Shown: positions 34,878 to 42,903, counted from the stretch's first letter. The stretch is DNA of 64,000 nt from Photobacterium marinum (GCF_000331515.1 NZ_AMZO01000033.1:124001-188000), one strand, 5' to 3'. Notes: generated from the sequence alone by a model not told the origin. Program-made: numbers and translations.

Positions 34878-35483
34878 ATGACGAGACGCAGACAACAATC
34901 AGGGCGAAATATGCCAAATAACCGCCGAGAAGGATTCGTAAGAATCATCAGTGGTCGCTGGCGCGGGCGTAAACTACCGGTCCATGATGTTGAAGGTCTC
35001 AGACCTACCACTGATCGCGTAAAAGAGACAGTTTTCAACTGGTTAGCTCAGGATCTTTATGAGGCCAAATGCCTGGATCTGTTCACTGGCAGCGGTAGCC
35101 TGAGCTTCGAAGCCCTGTCCCGCGGCGCAGACAGCGTCACTATGATTGAGCTGGATAAAAAAGCCGCCGATCAGCTGGAAAAAAACCGAGCAACGATCGG
35201 TGCGGACAACGCCACCATCCATAATACGGATAGCCTGAAGTTCCTGAGCCAGCCTGGCACACCTCACGACGTGGTCTTTATTGATCCCCCGTTCCGCAAA
35301 AACCTGCTTCAGGATGTTTTCAGCCTGCTGGAAGAGAATGGCTGGCTGGCACCGCATGCCATCATTTATATTGAAGCAGAAAAAGAGCTGGGCGAGCTGG
35401 ATACCCCATCCCACTGGCATTTACACAGGGAAAAAACAGCCGGTCAGGTCTGTTACCGGTTATTTGAAAGAGAGGAAGCATGA
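34878..35483 (+). CDS. rsmD: 16S rRNA (guanine966-N2)-methyltransferase RsmD
   Basis: Methylates G966 of 16S rRNA in the assembled 30S subunit. The 201-residue protein has the family start RIISGRWRGRKLPV, GLRPTTDRVKETVFNWLA, the SAM motif LDLFTGSGSLSFEALSRGA and the catalytic DPPF (VVFIDPPFRKNLL). I take the ATG at 34878 giving MTRRRQQSGRN, which fits Vibrio homologues; the frame is open further upstream to 34824. It is divergent from ftsY and overlaps the DUF1145 gene by 4 bases (ATGA). Same arrangement as in E. coli (ftsY / rsmD-yhhL). Confidence 0.96.
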   Translation: MTRRRQQSGRNMPNNRREGFVRIISGRWRGRKLPVHDVEGLRPTTDRVKETVFNWLAQDLYEAKCLDLFTGSGSLSFEALSRGADSVTMIELDKKAADQLEKNRATIGADNATIHNTDSLKFLSQPGTPHDVVFIDPPFRKNLLQDVFSLLEENGWLAPHAIIYIEAEKELGELDTPSHWHLHREKTAGQVCYRLFEREEA

Positions 35484-35746
35484 AAGCGCTGATTTTATTA
35501 GCCAAGGCGGCAATTGGATTCGTCTGGCTGGTTTTGCTGGTTAATATTTTCTACCCGTTCCCGGGCGTTGCCGCGATGGCACTGTATATCATGACCGGAT
35601 TTTTACTGATGATGCACGGCCTGCAGATGCTGATCTTCATCGGTGCTTTCGGTGACAAAATCGAAATGAGCCGCTGGGAAAAGTGGTCAATTCTTATCTT
35701 TGGCATCTTTGCCCTGCTGGATATCCGACGCAAGCATATGATGTAG
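35480..35746 (+). CDS. yhhL: DUF1145 family inner-membrane protein (YhhL-like)
   Basis: An 88-residue membrane protein with two to three hydrophobic helices (AAIGFVWLVLLVNIFYPF; ALYIMTGFLLMMHGLQMLIF) and a short C-terminal segment (WSILIFGIFALLDIRRKHMM). It matches DUF1145, whose E. coli member yhhL also follows rsmD with an overlapping start. Function unknown. The stop codon runs directly into a tandem 7-base repeat and a terminator. Confidence 0.88.
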   Translation: MKALILLAKAAIGFVWLVLLVNIFYPFPGVAAMALYIMTGFLLMMHGLQMLIFIGAFGDKIEMSRWEKWSILIFGIFALLDIRRKHMM

Positions 35747-35779
35747 AAGCGAGAAGCGAGAAGCGAGAAGCGAGAAGCG
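35745..35779 (+). repeat. Five tandem copies of AGAAGCG
   Basis: Five exact 7-base units beginning inside the stop codon of the DUF1145 gene; the last unit supplies the start of the terminator stem (AGCGAGATCAG). Such arrays change copy number by slippage, but here any change would fall after the coding region. Confidence 0.9.
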
Positions 35780-35806
35780 AGATCAGATTCTGATCTCGCT
35801 TTTTTA
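35776..35806 (+). terminator. Intrinsic terminator after rsmD-yhhL
   Basis: AGCGAGATCAG, loop ATT, CTGATCTCGCT, then a run of T. The left arm is built from the heptamer repeat. Confidence 0.9.
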
Positions 35807-35815
35807 TTTCAACAA

Positions 35816-36403
35816 TTAAAAGCCAAAGAACTTGCGGATTCCGTCGAGGAACATCTGAGTCGACATCATAATTAGCAACAGGCCCATCAGGCGCTCGACC
35901 GCCTTCAGTCCTCTTTCACCCAGCAGGCGATTGAACACTTCGTAGAACATCAGGATCACAAACGATGCGCCCCATGCCATCAGCACCGCCAGCACCCAGT
36001 CCCAGGTTCGTCCCGGCTCCTGGTTTGACAGCAGCAACAGCGACGCCAGTACCGACGGTCCGGCAATCATCGGGATAGCCATCGGCACGATAAATGGCTC
36101 TTCACCGGCAGCCAGCCCGGTCACCCCACCCGGCTGCGGGAAAATCATCCGAATCGCAATCAAAAACAGAATAATACCGCCTGAAATACTGACTGTTTCC
36201 GCCGATACATGGAGGAAATTCAGCATCTTCTGACCGCCAAACAAGAACATCAATAAGATGAACAACGCAATCAAAAGCTCACGCACCATGATAATACGTC
36301 GTCTTTTCGGCTCAATATGCCGCAAAATAGACAACATTACCGGTAAGTTACCCAGCGGATCCATGATCAAAAATAGCATGACCGCCGCAGAAATGATTTC
36401 CAC
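35816..36403 (-). CDS. yhgN: MarC/YhgN family membrane protein
   Basis: A 195-residue, six-helix protein of the MarC (NAAT) family, closest to E. coli YhgN: FLIMDPLGNLPVMLSIL, MVRELLIALFILLMFLFGG, SGGIILFLIAIRMIFP, EEPFIVPMAIPMIAGPS and LMGLLLIMMSTQMFLDGIR. The family has been linked to amino acid or metabolite export without a firm function. The start is GTG at 36403 (GAGG nine bases upstream), giving EIISAAVMLF, as in homologues. Convergent with the rsmD operon. Confidence 0.92.
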   Translation of the reverse strand: MEIISAAVMLFLIMDPLGNLPVMLSILRHIEPKRRRIIMVRELLIALFILLMFLFGGQKMLNFLHVSAETVSISGGIILFLIAIRMIFPQPGGVTGLAAGEEPFIVPMAIPMIAGPSVLASLLLLSNQEPGRTWDWVLAVLMAWGASFVILMFYEVFNRLLGERGLKAVERLMGLLLIMMSTQMFLDGIRKFFGF

Positions 36404-36557
36404 AGAGCAGACCTCAGACAGAGATTAAAGACAGAAAGTTAAGAAAAACTACGGTATCAGCAGGGACGCTGACAAAGAGGGGAAAAGTATATCAAAAGAA
36501 CAGCAAGATGGCGATATTTTTACCACCTTGCCTGCAAATTCTCTCAGGGAATGAGAA

Positions 36558-36797
36558 TCAGTGGTTACACATGCGTTCTTTATTGGCTGCAATGGTATCG
36601 CCATTCTCTACAACCTTGCGGCGATCCAGCAGGAACGTCAGCAAAGCATCAAAGGTCAGGCCTTCCTGGCTACAGGTATGAAAACGAACATCTTCACCAT
36701 ATTCAGCAATAACCGCTTGTTTTAAAGACTCTTTGGTATATGGCGCCTCAGCAGCCAACAGCATATTAAGAACGTTATGGGCATGGATCTGGTTCAT
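36558..36797 (-). CDS. yecH: YecH family (DUF2492) metal-binding protein
   Basis: A 79-residue protein, the same length as E. coli YecH. It has the family pattern IHAHNVLNMLLA near the start, RFHTCSQEGLTFDALLTFLL in the middle and a C-terminal Cys-His pair (KERMCNH) that, with the inner HxC, could bind a metal ion. Start ATG 36797 is chosen since CGAG lies at proper distance; an ATG at 36815 has no ribosome site. Function unknown; soluble. Confidence 0.85.
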   Translation of the reverse strand: MNQIHAHNVLNMLLAAEAPYTKESLKQAVIAEYGEDVRFHTCSQEGLTFDALLTFLLDRRKVVENGDTIAANKERMCNH

Positions 36798-36883
36798 GGT
36801 TTCACTCGCAGTCATCAAAAAGGGATAAGCTGATTAAACCACACTAGCGACGGGCCAGATTGACCCAGAACAAATTATTGCAT

Positions 36884-37201
36884 TTAAAATGTATGTTTAT
36901 CATGTCCGCACTGCCAGCATATTTCAAACTGCCCTTCGTTCTGCTCTCCGCAGTTCGGACAACGCCAGTCAGGATAATCCGCATTTTCATAACGCTCGAT
37001 CAGCACTCGGGCTGCCGTAACCTGGTTTTCGCAAACCCAAATCCCGACCTGTACCACATCAGCAGGCAGTTCGCCGGCCGCGGAACCCAGGCTTTCACCA
37101 CTGAGCTGCACCGCTATATTTTCATTCTCCAGCATGCCTTTAAGGCTGTGCGCCTCAAGATTATTCGCAGCGTTATACACCTTCACCCATGGTTCATTCA
37201 T
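36884..37201 (-). CDS. DUF2007 protein with C-terminal zinc ribbon
   Basis: A 105-residue cytosolic protein. The N-terminal part (WVKVYNAANNLEAHSLKGML, then NIAVQLSGESLGSAAGELP) is the DUF2007 fold, related to PII-like signalling domains; the C-terminus is a two-knuckle zinc ribbon (WRCPNCGEQ and EICWQCGH). Zinc ribbons of this kind bind protein or RNA partners. The ATG at 37201 follows AAGGAG at seven bases. No partner gene is evident; the neighbours are yecH-like and yhhN-like genes. Confidence 0.82.
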   Translation of the reverse strand: MNEPWVKVYNAANNLEAHSLKGMLENENIAVQLSGESLGSAAGELPADVVQVGIWVCENQVTAARVLIERYENADYPDWRCPNCGEQNEGQFEICWQCGHDKHTF

Positions 37202-37286
37202 CTCGCACTCCTTGCAGCACAGCCGCCGCTCTGACAATGAATTAAAGACAAAGACCGCAATCAGCCCAGTTCACTTCCCTTTGCCG

Positions 37287-37910
37287 TTAAGCTAACAGTG
37301 ACGCCACAAACAACGCCTGAGCCAGATAATAACTGGTCATCACCACTGCCGTTGCTGAAGTAAGGGGACCGCGGAAGCGGTTCATCGCCAGCACGGTGTC
37401 TGACAACATAAAGACTAATGCACCGGCAAAAGCCAGCACACTGGCAGTGGAGCCGACAGTCAGCCAGAACTCACCTGCCGCCCAAGCCATCTGTACTATC
37501 ACTGCAATATACAGAGCAACAGGCAAGATCAGTGAACCAAGGGAAGGCAGGAAAAGCAAAAACACAATGATCCCACCGGCAAACAACAAGGCTGGCAGCC
37601 ACCAGATGATATTGCCTTCAAACTGACTCCAGAATGCCAAGGAATAGGCGATATGAGCCAGCAAAAAGCTTACCAACCCCTGAACAAAGCGGTCTTTGGG
37701 CAACATCAGTAAGATATCACCGACAACCGACAGTATCAGGCCGACAAAAATCGCCTGATGATAAAAACCATCCAGCCCTGACTGCCAGGCCACCACCATC
37801 AGCAATACCATGGTGAACGGTTTGAACAGGTAGTACTGCCACTTAGGTCCGTTATAAGCGGCTGTAATATGTAACAGAGCGGAAAAAGAGATGGCTAACC
37901 ATACCCACAT
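37287..37910 (-). CDS. yhhN: YhhN family lysoplasmalogenase-like membrane protein
   Basis: A 207-residue, seven- to eight-helix membrane protein of the YhhN/TMEM86 family. Human TMEM86B cleaves the vinyl ether of lysoplasmalogen; bacterial members are presumed to act on related lipids. Two membrane-embedded aspartates expected at the active site are present in LSVVGDILLMLP and FMLSDTVLAMN. In E. coli yhhN also lies near rsmD, together with yhhM, whose homologue is here at 39546. Its 5' side opens on the long AT-rich spacer. Confidence 0.88.
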   Translation of the reverse strand: MWVWLAISFSALLHITAAYNGPKWQYYLFKPFTMVLLMVVAWQSGLDGFYHQAIFVGLILSVVGDILLMLPKDRFVQGLVSFLLAHIAYSLAFWSQFEGNIIWWLPALLFAGGIIVFLLFLPSLGSLILPVALYIAVIVQMAWAAGEFWLTVGSTASVLAFAGALVFMLSDTVLAMNRFRGPLTSATAVVMTSYYLAQALFVASLLA

Positions 37911-38662
37911 AACTTCACCGATATCATTATTGTTATAAGCAGGAACAGTTTAGAAAGCCCGCAGTGATTGTCTAGCTATGAACGACGAGAACTAGACACC
38001 GATTAAAAAAACATAAGGGATCAGCTGGCTGAAAACAAAAAAACAATTTTCCGATACACAGCACACAATATAAATAACGACCAACCTGAGTCTGATAGCT
38101 CGTAGAAATCAACATAAAGCCGGGCATTCACCGCCTGAGATAAATGAATAACACTTTATTGCCATCAATCAGTCACCAACTAAGCAGAAAAGCGTCAAAA
38201 ATACGTCTTTACGCCATAGTTAACACCATTTTAAATCAATAACTTAAATGCAAAAACCGTATTTAAGCATCACAATCTCGACCTTGACTCCCATCATCGG
38301 CAGTTTCGCTCTCAGCCAGCAGTCACTTATCCCGACAAAACTCATTCAAGAATAATTATCTACAATCAGTGAGATCAGCGTCACAGTTAACTGTTGTCAG
38401 TATGTAACACACCCTTCAAATCACCAAGTTGAGCCTGTCAGCCGACACCGATCGCCCAAAAACCAACAATCTCAAGAAAAACAAAAAAAACCAGAAAAAC
38501 GCAGAAACAAAACCCTTAAATTCAATAACTTAAACAAGAAAGAGCACAGCACAATCACAGAGATCACATTTTAAACACCTCAAAAAACACAATTTAATAG
38601 CCCTAAAACAGCCATTATTAGATAACAAAACTTTACTTTTTCCACCAGAATCACATTAGGGC
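37911..38662. other. Long AT-rich gene-free region
   Basis: About 750 bases with no credible frame on either strand, richer in A on the plus strand than its surroundings (several A4-A8 runs near 38460-38520). TCAATAACTTAAA occurs twice as a direct repeat (38236-38248 and 38522-38534). GATCACATTT near 38561 is a CRP half site only. It leads into the promoter of the 26-codon gene. Confidence 0.5.
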
Positions 38663-38692
38663 TTGCCTAAACCCCAAAAACAGTGCTATTCT
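38663..38692 (+). promoter_or_regulatory. Promoter of the 26-codon membrane-peptide gene
   Basis: TTGCCT (38663-38668) and TATTCT (38687-38692) are 18 bases apart, and TG-C before the -10 makes it an extended -10 element. Transcription should start near 38699, giving a 35-base leader. Confidence 0.6.
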
Positions 38693-38733
38693 TTAAACCA
38701 AGTTAAGATTAGCAGCTAATAAGGAGCCTACCT

Positions 38734-38814
38734 ATGATTACTTCATCTCAAAAACAAGGGCTTATGATGATCGCAGTGGTTGTCGGTTTAATGACGCTGC
38801 CTGTAATCTACTAA
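38734..38814 (+). CDS. Small single-pass membrane peptide, 26 residues
   Basis: A short gene between a good promoter and an intrinsic terminator. ATG at 38734 is preceded by AAGGAG with a 7-base gap, near ideal. The product starts MITSSQKQG, polar with one lysine, and continues LMMIAVVVGLMTLPVIY, a single hydrophobic helix ending at the stop. That is the form of bacterial small membrane proteins that regulate transporters, kinases or oxidases. I do not recognise the family. The spacing of promoter (38663), leader, ribosome site, 27 codons and terminator (38833) leaves no room for another product, so this is the only reading for the unit. Coding status is inferred, not proven. Confidence 0.75.
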   Translation: MITSSQKQGLMMIAVVVGLMTLPVIY

Positions 38815-38832
38815 GCAAAAAATAAATTCATG

Positions 38833-38861
38833 AAAAAAGGTGCCTGAAGGCACCTTTTTTT
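38833..38861 (+). terminator. Terminator of the small peptide gene
   Basis: AAAAAAGGTGCC, loop TGAA, GGCACCTTTTTTT. Symmetric, so it may also serve the convergent gene ending at 38929. Confidence 0.92.
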
Positions 38862-38928
38862 GTTTTCACGCACAATGTAGAAAGAACCGGAAATCATCCC
38901 TCAAGGGGCGATCAAATGAGGGGGAAAA

Positions 38929-39294
38929 TCAGGGAGTCAGGTTAATACGATGCCAGTGTTCTGAATAGAACCATACCGCCAGAGCAGTGAATCCAAGCAC
39001 AACCAATGCTGCCACCGTCCAGACAAAACGGCCGCTTCGTGGTGTTAGCTCCTCTTCACAGTCCCGACATGCCGCCAGGAACCCGGCTTTATCATCCAGT
39101 TTGTACCCTTCTTCATGGACTGTCTTGTTACGTACAGTCGCGATAAATCGCAGCTTGGGGATAATTTCGTGGGGCAGACGCTCTTCACAGCTAGTGATCA
39201 GCTGGTGTAACCCTTTACCTTCCGCATGGTAGCGTTCGCGAAGTAAGTGCTCTATGCGCCTTGTACGAGTCACGACGAGTTCAATATTGGCCAT
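38929..39294 (-). CDS. Membrane-anchored HEPN-like protein
   Basis: A 121-residue protein with an all-helical N-terminal domain (about 1-85) and one C-terminal membrane helix (FVWTVAALVVLGFTALAVWF). The helical part has VVTRTRRIEHLLRERYHAEG, GLHQLI and then LRFIATVRNKTVHEEGY. RNKTVH is an Rx4H motif of the kind found in HEPN ribonucleases and DUF4145 proteins. I therefore suspect a HEPN fold tethered to the membrane, which is not proof of RNase action. The ATG at 39294 has a strong AAAGGAGG before it. No nucleotidyltransferase antitoxin partner is adjacent. Convergent with the small-peptide gene. Confidence 0.7.
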   Translation of the reverse strand: MANIELVVTRTRRIEHLLRERYHAEGKGLHQLITSCEERLPHEIIPKLRFIATVRNKTVHEEGYKLDDKAGFLAACRDCEEELTPRSGRFVWTVAALVVLGFTALAVWFYSEHWHRINLTP

Positions 39295-39545
39295 AAACAG
39301 ACCTCCTTTCTGCTCTCTTGTTTCTACCTTACCGTGACTTTCGAGGCATGCCCAGCCCGATAACATTGATTTACATTACATTCCTGCAGATTTGTACCAA
39401 AAGCACAATCTCTTCCCAATATCATCATTGCCATGATCGCAACCAATAAACTCCAGCCAGGTTCACGCTTTTTCCTCTCCGCTATATTCCCTTAACGACC
39501 ACTCCATAATAATGGCAGTATTCAAACCATCAGGGAGTTCGCGTC

Positions 39546-39878
39546 ATGCCTATAGGGATTGTGCTGGCACTTATCACCTTACTTATCATTTCTGTTTTGT
39601 ATTTTTTCTACTCCTATCGCCGCCATACCCTGGGCGACAATGCCCCCGAGCAACAAATCGATGTAAAAGTGCTCGATAAACAAAGTATCCCTTTAAGCAA
39701 CAGCCAGCCCGGTGAAGATAACGAAGAGTACTGGCTTTACGTCCAACCCTGTGCCGGTGGCCCGAAACGTGAGTTCAGGATTGGCATCCACTATTACCAT
39801 GCCTTAAATCCCGGCGACCACGGCACCCTGACCTACCGGGGCTTAAGCTTCATCCACTTTGCTCTTAAGCGCAGTTAG
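39546..39878 (+). CDS. yhhM: DUF2500 family protein (YhhM-like)
   Basis: A 110-residue protein with an N-terminal membrane helix (GIVLALITLLIISVLYFFYS) and a small beta domain outside the membrane core. REFRIGIHYYHALNPGDHGT and LTYRGLSFIHFAL match the DUF2500 pattern of E. coli YhhM. Function unknown. In E. coli yhhM lies with yhhN and yhhL next to rsmD; the same set is here but scattered over 4 kb. ATG start with GGGAG upstream. Confidence 0.85.
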   Translation: MPIGIVLALITLLIISVLYFFYSYRRHTLGDNAPEQQIDVKVLDKQSIPLSNSQPGEDNEEYWLYVQPCAGGPKREFRIGIHYYHALNPGDHGTLTYRGLSFIHFALKRS

Positions 39879-39910
39879 CACTTGTTAACAAAAGCACTTC
39901 GCCGGCTCGG

Positions 39911-40915
39911 TTAAGGGACCAGCCAGGCAGTTTTGGTATTTTTGGCCAGTATCCAGCTGGCCAGTAACGCCAATGCGGTACAGATCAATGTCCAGAACGG
40001 GATCATTATCAACGGGTGGGCAAAATAGAGGTCATATTCGCGGATTGGCCACAGGAAGATGGGGTGAAGCAGATAAATCCCCAGGCTATAGCGACTCATA
40101 AACGCCATCCGTTCCAGCCAGAACGGACTGAGGCGCTCTCCGAGATAACGGCACACGGCAAACACCATTGCCGCAATCAGTGCAGTATTCAGCGTTTTAT
40201 AAGACAGCCAGCGCCCGACTGTATATGCCCCGGCACTGAAGCTGTTGCTGACAACCATATAGTCAGTCAGCAATAAGCCGGCTATTCCCAGCACCAGCAG
40301 CGATTTTAATGGCGGCCACTGATAACAAAACAAGCCATAGCCGAGAAGTAAGTACCCGCTATACAAAATCAGCTCGTGGCTCCAGAAACCGTCAATCTTA
40401 AACAGAAACAAGGTGGTTAGCACCAGCCAGACACAAGTCAGGCCGATCACCCCCCCCCGATCCGTTTTTCGGACGTAATAGTTCAGGAACGGCACAACAA
40501 AATAAAGGGGGATGAAGTAGTAGAAAAAACCCAGATGGTAATAGGTTTCATGGAAAGGCATCGCCTTAAGGGTTTCCCATGCCATCGCAAAGGTATAACC
40601 GGAAGCCGACAAACCTGACAGCGCAGCATAAAAGACAGACCATACCAGAAAAGGAACCAGCACCTTACCCAGCCGCCGCCGGACATAATAGCCAAAGTTA
40701 AATTCCCGGGTATCCGAGAGCATCAGGGCACCGGTGATCATAATAAAAACCGGCACGGCCCAGCGGCTGAAGCTGTTAAAGCTGATGGCGGTGAACCAGC
40801 TGCTATCAGCAATAATCCCCAGCTGTTCACGATAAGGCCCCAACACATGGATCACCACCACCGCAACGGCTGCGACACAACGCATCAAGTCGAAATAGAC
40901 AATTTTCTGCCTCAC
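39911..40915 (-). CDS. Acyltransferase family 3 membrane protein
   Basis: A 334-residue protein with about ten membrane helices, of the acyltransferase-3 family that O-acetylates surface sugars (WecH, OatA, OafA relatives). The first helix has FDLMRCVAAVAVVVIHVLG with the family Arg and His, and RWAVPVFIMITGALMLSDTR is the second signature; the WecH-like form without an extra periplasmic domain fits best. The acceptor is not known and there are no glycan genes next to it. Start GTG at 40915 with GGAGG eight bases ahead. Confidence 0.88.
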   Translation of the reverse strand: MRQKIVYFDLMRCVAAVAVVVIHVLGPYREQLGIIADSSWFTAISFNSFSRWAVPVFIMITGALMLSDTREFNFGYYVRRRLGKVLVPFLVWSVFYAALSGLSASGYTFAMAWETLKAMPFHETYYHLGFFYYFIPLYFVVPFLNYYVRKTDRGGVIGLTCVWLVLTTLFLFKIDGFWSHELILYSGYLLLGYGLFCYQWPPLKSLLVLGIAGLLLTDYMVVSNSFSAGAYTVGRWLSYKTLNTALIAAMVFAVCRYLGERLSPFWLERMAFMSRYSLGIYLLHPIFLWPIREYDLYFAHPLIMIPFWTLICTALALLASWILAKNTKTAWLVP

Positions 40916-40966
40916 CTGCCAGCCTCCACACTACTATACAATTCCTATTGCTCTAATATAGCAGTC

Positions 40967-41001
40967 AGCCGGAGTAAGTTGCTGAACTTACTCTGGCTTT
41001 T
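40967..41001. terminator. Long hairpin between acyltransferase and SDR genes
   Basis: AGCCGGAGTAAGTT, loop GCTG, AACTTACTCTGGCT followed by TTT on the plus strand: a 14-bp stem with one mismatch. The T run is on the plus strand although the SDR gene is read on the minus strand, so its direction is unclear. A separate perfect dyad AATGACAT-TG-ATGTCATT overlaps the SDR stop (41020-41037). Confidence 0.45.
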
Positions 41002-41035
41002 AAGAATAACTAACAGAAGAATGACATTGATGTCA

Positions 41036-41758
41036 TTACGGCTGCTGGCGTGTTGCTGCCAGAACAATCTCACGGATACACAGGTTCTGCGGCTGCTGGT
41101 AAGCAAAGCTGATAGCATTGGCAATATCCGTTGGGGCAATCACACCGCCCATACCATCTTTCCACTCTTCGTAACCGGCTTTGATATCATCGCTGGTCGT
41201 ATGGCTTAGTAGCTCAGTTTCCACCGCACCCGGTGCGATAGTAATGAAGCGAACATTGTCATCCGCCACTTCTTCACGGATGTTTTCCGTAATAGCGTGA
41301 ACTGCAAACTTAGTACCACAGTATGCCGCATGGTTCGGGAAGGTCTTACGGCCGGCAATCGAGCTGATGTTAATCACCGTACCGTGCTGACGGGCTTTCA
41401 TCGCAGCCAGTACGACGTGAATGCCGTTTAGCAGGCCCATCACGTTCACATCGAACATAGTTTTCCATTCTGCCGGATCCTGCTCATGTGCCAGTCCCAA
41501 AAGCATCATGCCGGCATTGTTGATCAGACAGTCAACCGGACCGAACTGCGCTTCAGCCTCTTCAACCGCAGCAGCGAAAGCCTTGGCATCAGTCACATCC
41601 ACTTTACGGCAAAGTGTGTTTGGCAAATCAAGAGCTTCAAGGCGTTCCACACGACGCGCCAACAACAACAGCGGATGACCTTCCGCTGACAACTTGCGTG
41701 CCGTCGCTTCACCGATACCCGAACTTGCACCAGTAATAACAATCAGAGACTTAGACAT
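41036..41758 (-). CDS. SDR family oxidoreductase
   Basis: A 240-residue classical short-chain dehydrogenase. It has the cofactor motif TGASSGIG at about 9-16, an ARR segment (LLLLARRVERLE) that suggests NADP(H), NNAG (CLINNAGMM), and the catalytic Ser in NISSIAG with YxxxK in HAAYCGTKFAV. Closest by memory to the YdfG-like/clavaldehyde-type group acting on 3-hydroxy acids or small alcohols, but the substrate is not defined. ATG at 41758 begins MSKSLIVITG. Divergent from the LysR gene at 42000, its likely regulator. Confidence 0.9.
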   Translation of the reverse strand: MSKSLIVITGASSGIGEATARKLSAEGHPLLLLARRVERLEALDLPNTLCRKVDVTDAKAFAAAVEEAEAQFGPVDCLINNAGMMLLGLAHEQDPAEWKTMFDVNVMGLLNGIHVVLAAMKARQHGTVINISSIAGRKTFPNHAAYCGTKFAVHAITENIREEVADDNVRFITIAPGAVETELLSHTTSDDIKAGYEEWKDGMGGVIAPTDIANAISFAYQQPQNLCIREIVLAATRQQP

Positions 41759-41999
41759 AGTAAAACCCTTTGTAATAGACAGAGAAAACAGTATCAACGG
41801 CCGGCACCAAATTGATGGCGCTACTATATCGGGCTTGCCGGGCGGCGAAAAATACCGATTTTTTCTGCTTATCATAAGTTTTAGCTATGGATAAAAAGAC
41901 CAGCAGACCACTTACATCAACCTAGCCTGTTTTGGTTTCTGCCTGATTAGCCGCTATCCTGTGGCCATTGCGATGGTCTGATAACTCACGAGTCACCCT

Positions 42000-42836
42000 A
42001 TGGATTTACGCCTGCTGCGCTTTTTCGTTGCGGTCTATGAAGAAAAAAACATTACCCTGGCAGCAGAACGCTGCTTTGTCTCGCAACCATCTATTTCCAA
42101 CGCCATCAAGCAGTTGGAAGAGGAGCTCAACACCCGTCTGTTCGTCAGGCACAAAAAAGGGGTCGATCTGACAGATGAGGCCCATTACCTCTACCCGCTG
42201 GCGATCAGATTGCTGGGCGATATCAACCGCCTGCCGGAGCTGTTCCAGCAGCGTACCGAATGCCTGCCGCTGAAACTGGCAAATTTCCCGGATTTGAGCC
42301 AGTCACAGATAGCCCGGGTACTGGCCGAGCTGACACAGCATATCCCTAACTTATTGCTGGAACTGGTTGACCATGACGCACCCGCCGATGCCCGGCTAAC
42401 GCTGGATATCTTCAAGGCCGAAGACGAAATTTTCCTGCCGCTGTGGGATGAGGACTATGTGCTGTGCATGCAGCCGGACCATCCGCTTGCCGCGCTGGAT
42501 AAAGTACTGCCGGAGCAGCTTCATCAGCATGATTTTATTGAGTGTCCACCCTGTGAAGCCCACCAGCAAACTATCGGCCTGCTGGCCTGTGACGGACTGG
42601 CGGTGAACCTGGTTGCCAAAGCCGAACACAAAACTCAAGTCATGCACCTGGTGCAGGCTGGGTTGGGAATCTCTTTCCTGCCGACCGGAGTACTGGAAAC
42701 CACCAATCAGCTGGTTACTGTACCACTCGATGGGCCTCGAATGTTCCGCCGCCTGGGACTCTGCTACCCATCAAACAAGACCCTAAACCCCGCCCTGACC
42801 GCCACCATTAAAGTGCTGAGCCAGTACCAGCCATAA
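42000..42836 (+). CDS. LysR family transcriptional regulator
   Basis: A 278-residue LysR-type regulator. The N-terminal helix-turn-helix (LRLLRFFVAVYEEKNITLAA, ERCFVSQPSISNAIKQLEEE) is clear, and the effector domain follows from about 90 (LKLANFPDLSQSQIA, LGISFLPTGVLE). It is a little shorter than the usual 290-310. The divergent SDR gene with a 241-base shared upstream region is the classic arrangement for a LysR target; AT-rich dyads such as TTATCATAA near 41871 may be binding sites. Effector unknown. Confidence 0.9.
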   Translation: MDLRLLRFFVAVYEEKNITLAAERCFVSQPSISNAIKQLEEELNTRLFVRHKKGVDLTDEAHYLYPLAIRLLGDINRLPELFQQRTECLPLKLANFPDLSQSQIARVLAELTQHIPNLLLELVDHDAPADARLTLDIFKAEDEIFLPLWDEDYVLCMQPDHPLAALDKVLPEQLHQHDFIECPPCEAHQQTIGLLACDGLAVNLVAKAEHKTQVMHLVQAGLGISFLPTGVLETTNQLVTVPLDGPRMFRRLGLCYPSNKTLNPALTATIKVLSQYQP

Positions 42837-42852
42837 TTTTTCTATAGACAAC

Positions 42853-42886
42853 AAAAAAGCGGTGACCACCTATGCTGTCACCGCTT
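42853..42886 (-). terminator. Terminator of the EAL-HDOD gene
   Basis: On the minus strand AGCGGTGAC, a 10-base loop, GTCACCGCTTTTTT, between convergent genes. Confidence 0.8.
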
Positions 42887-42903
42887 CTGTTTAATACTAG
42901 ATA

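Noticed and set aside
35745..35779. Phase-variation of the DUF1145 gene by the heptamer repeat
   Set aside because: The repeat begins in the stop codon, so copy changes would not alter the reading frame of the protein.
38555..38580. CRP site in the AT-rich spacer
   Set aside because: Only one half (GATCACATTT) fits; the other half is a direct rather than inverted copy.
38734..39294. Toxin-antitoxin pair of membrane peptide and HEPN-like protein
   Set aside because: The two genes are convergent, separately promoted and separated by a bidirectional terminator; no nucleotidyltransferase or antisense RNA seen. Held as two separate observations.
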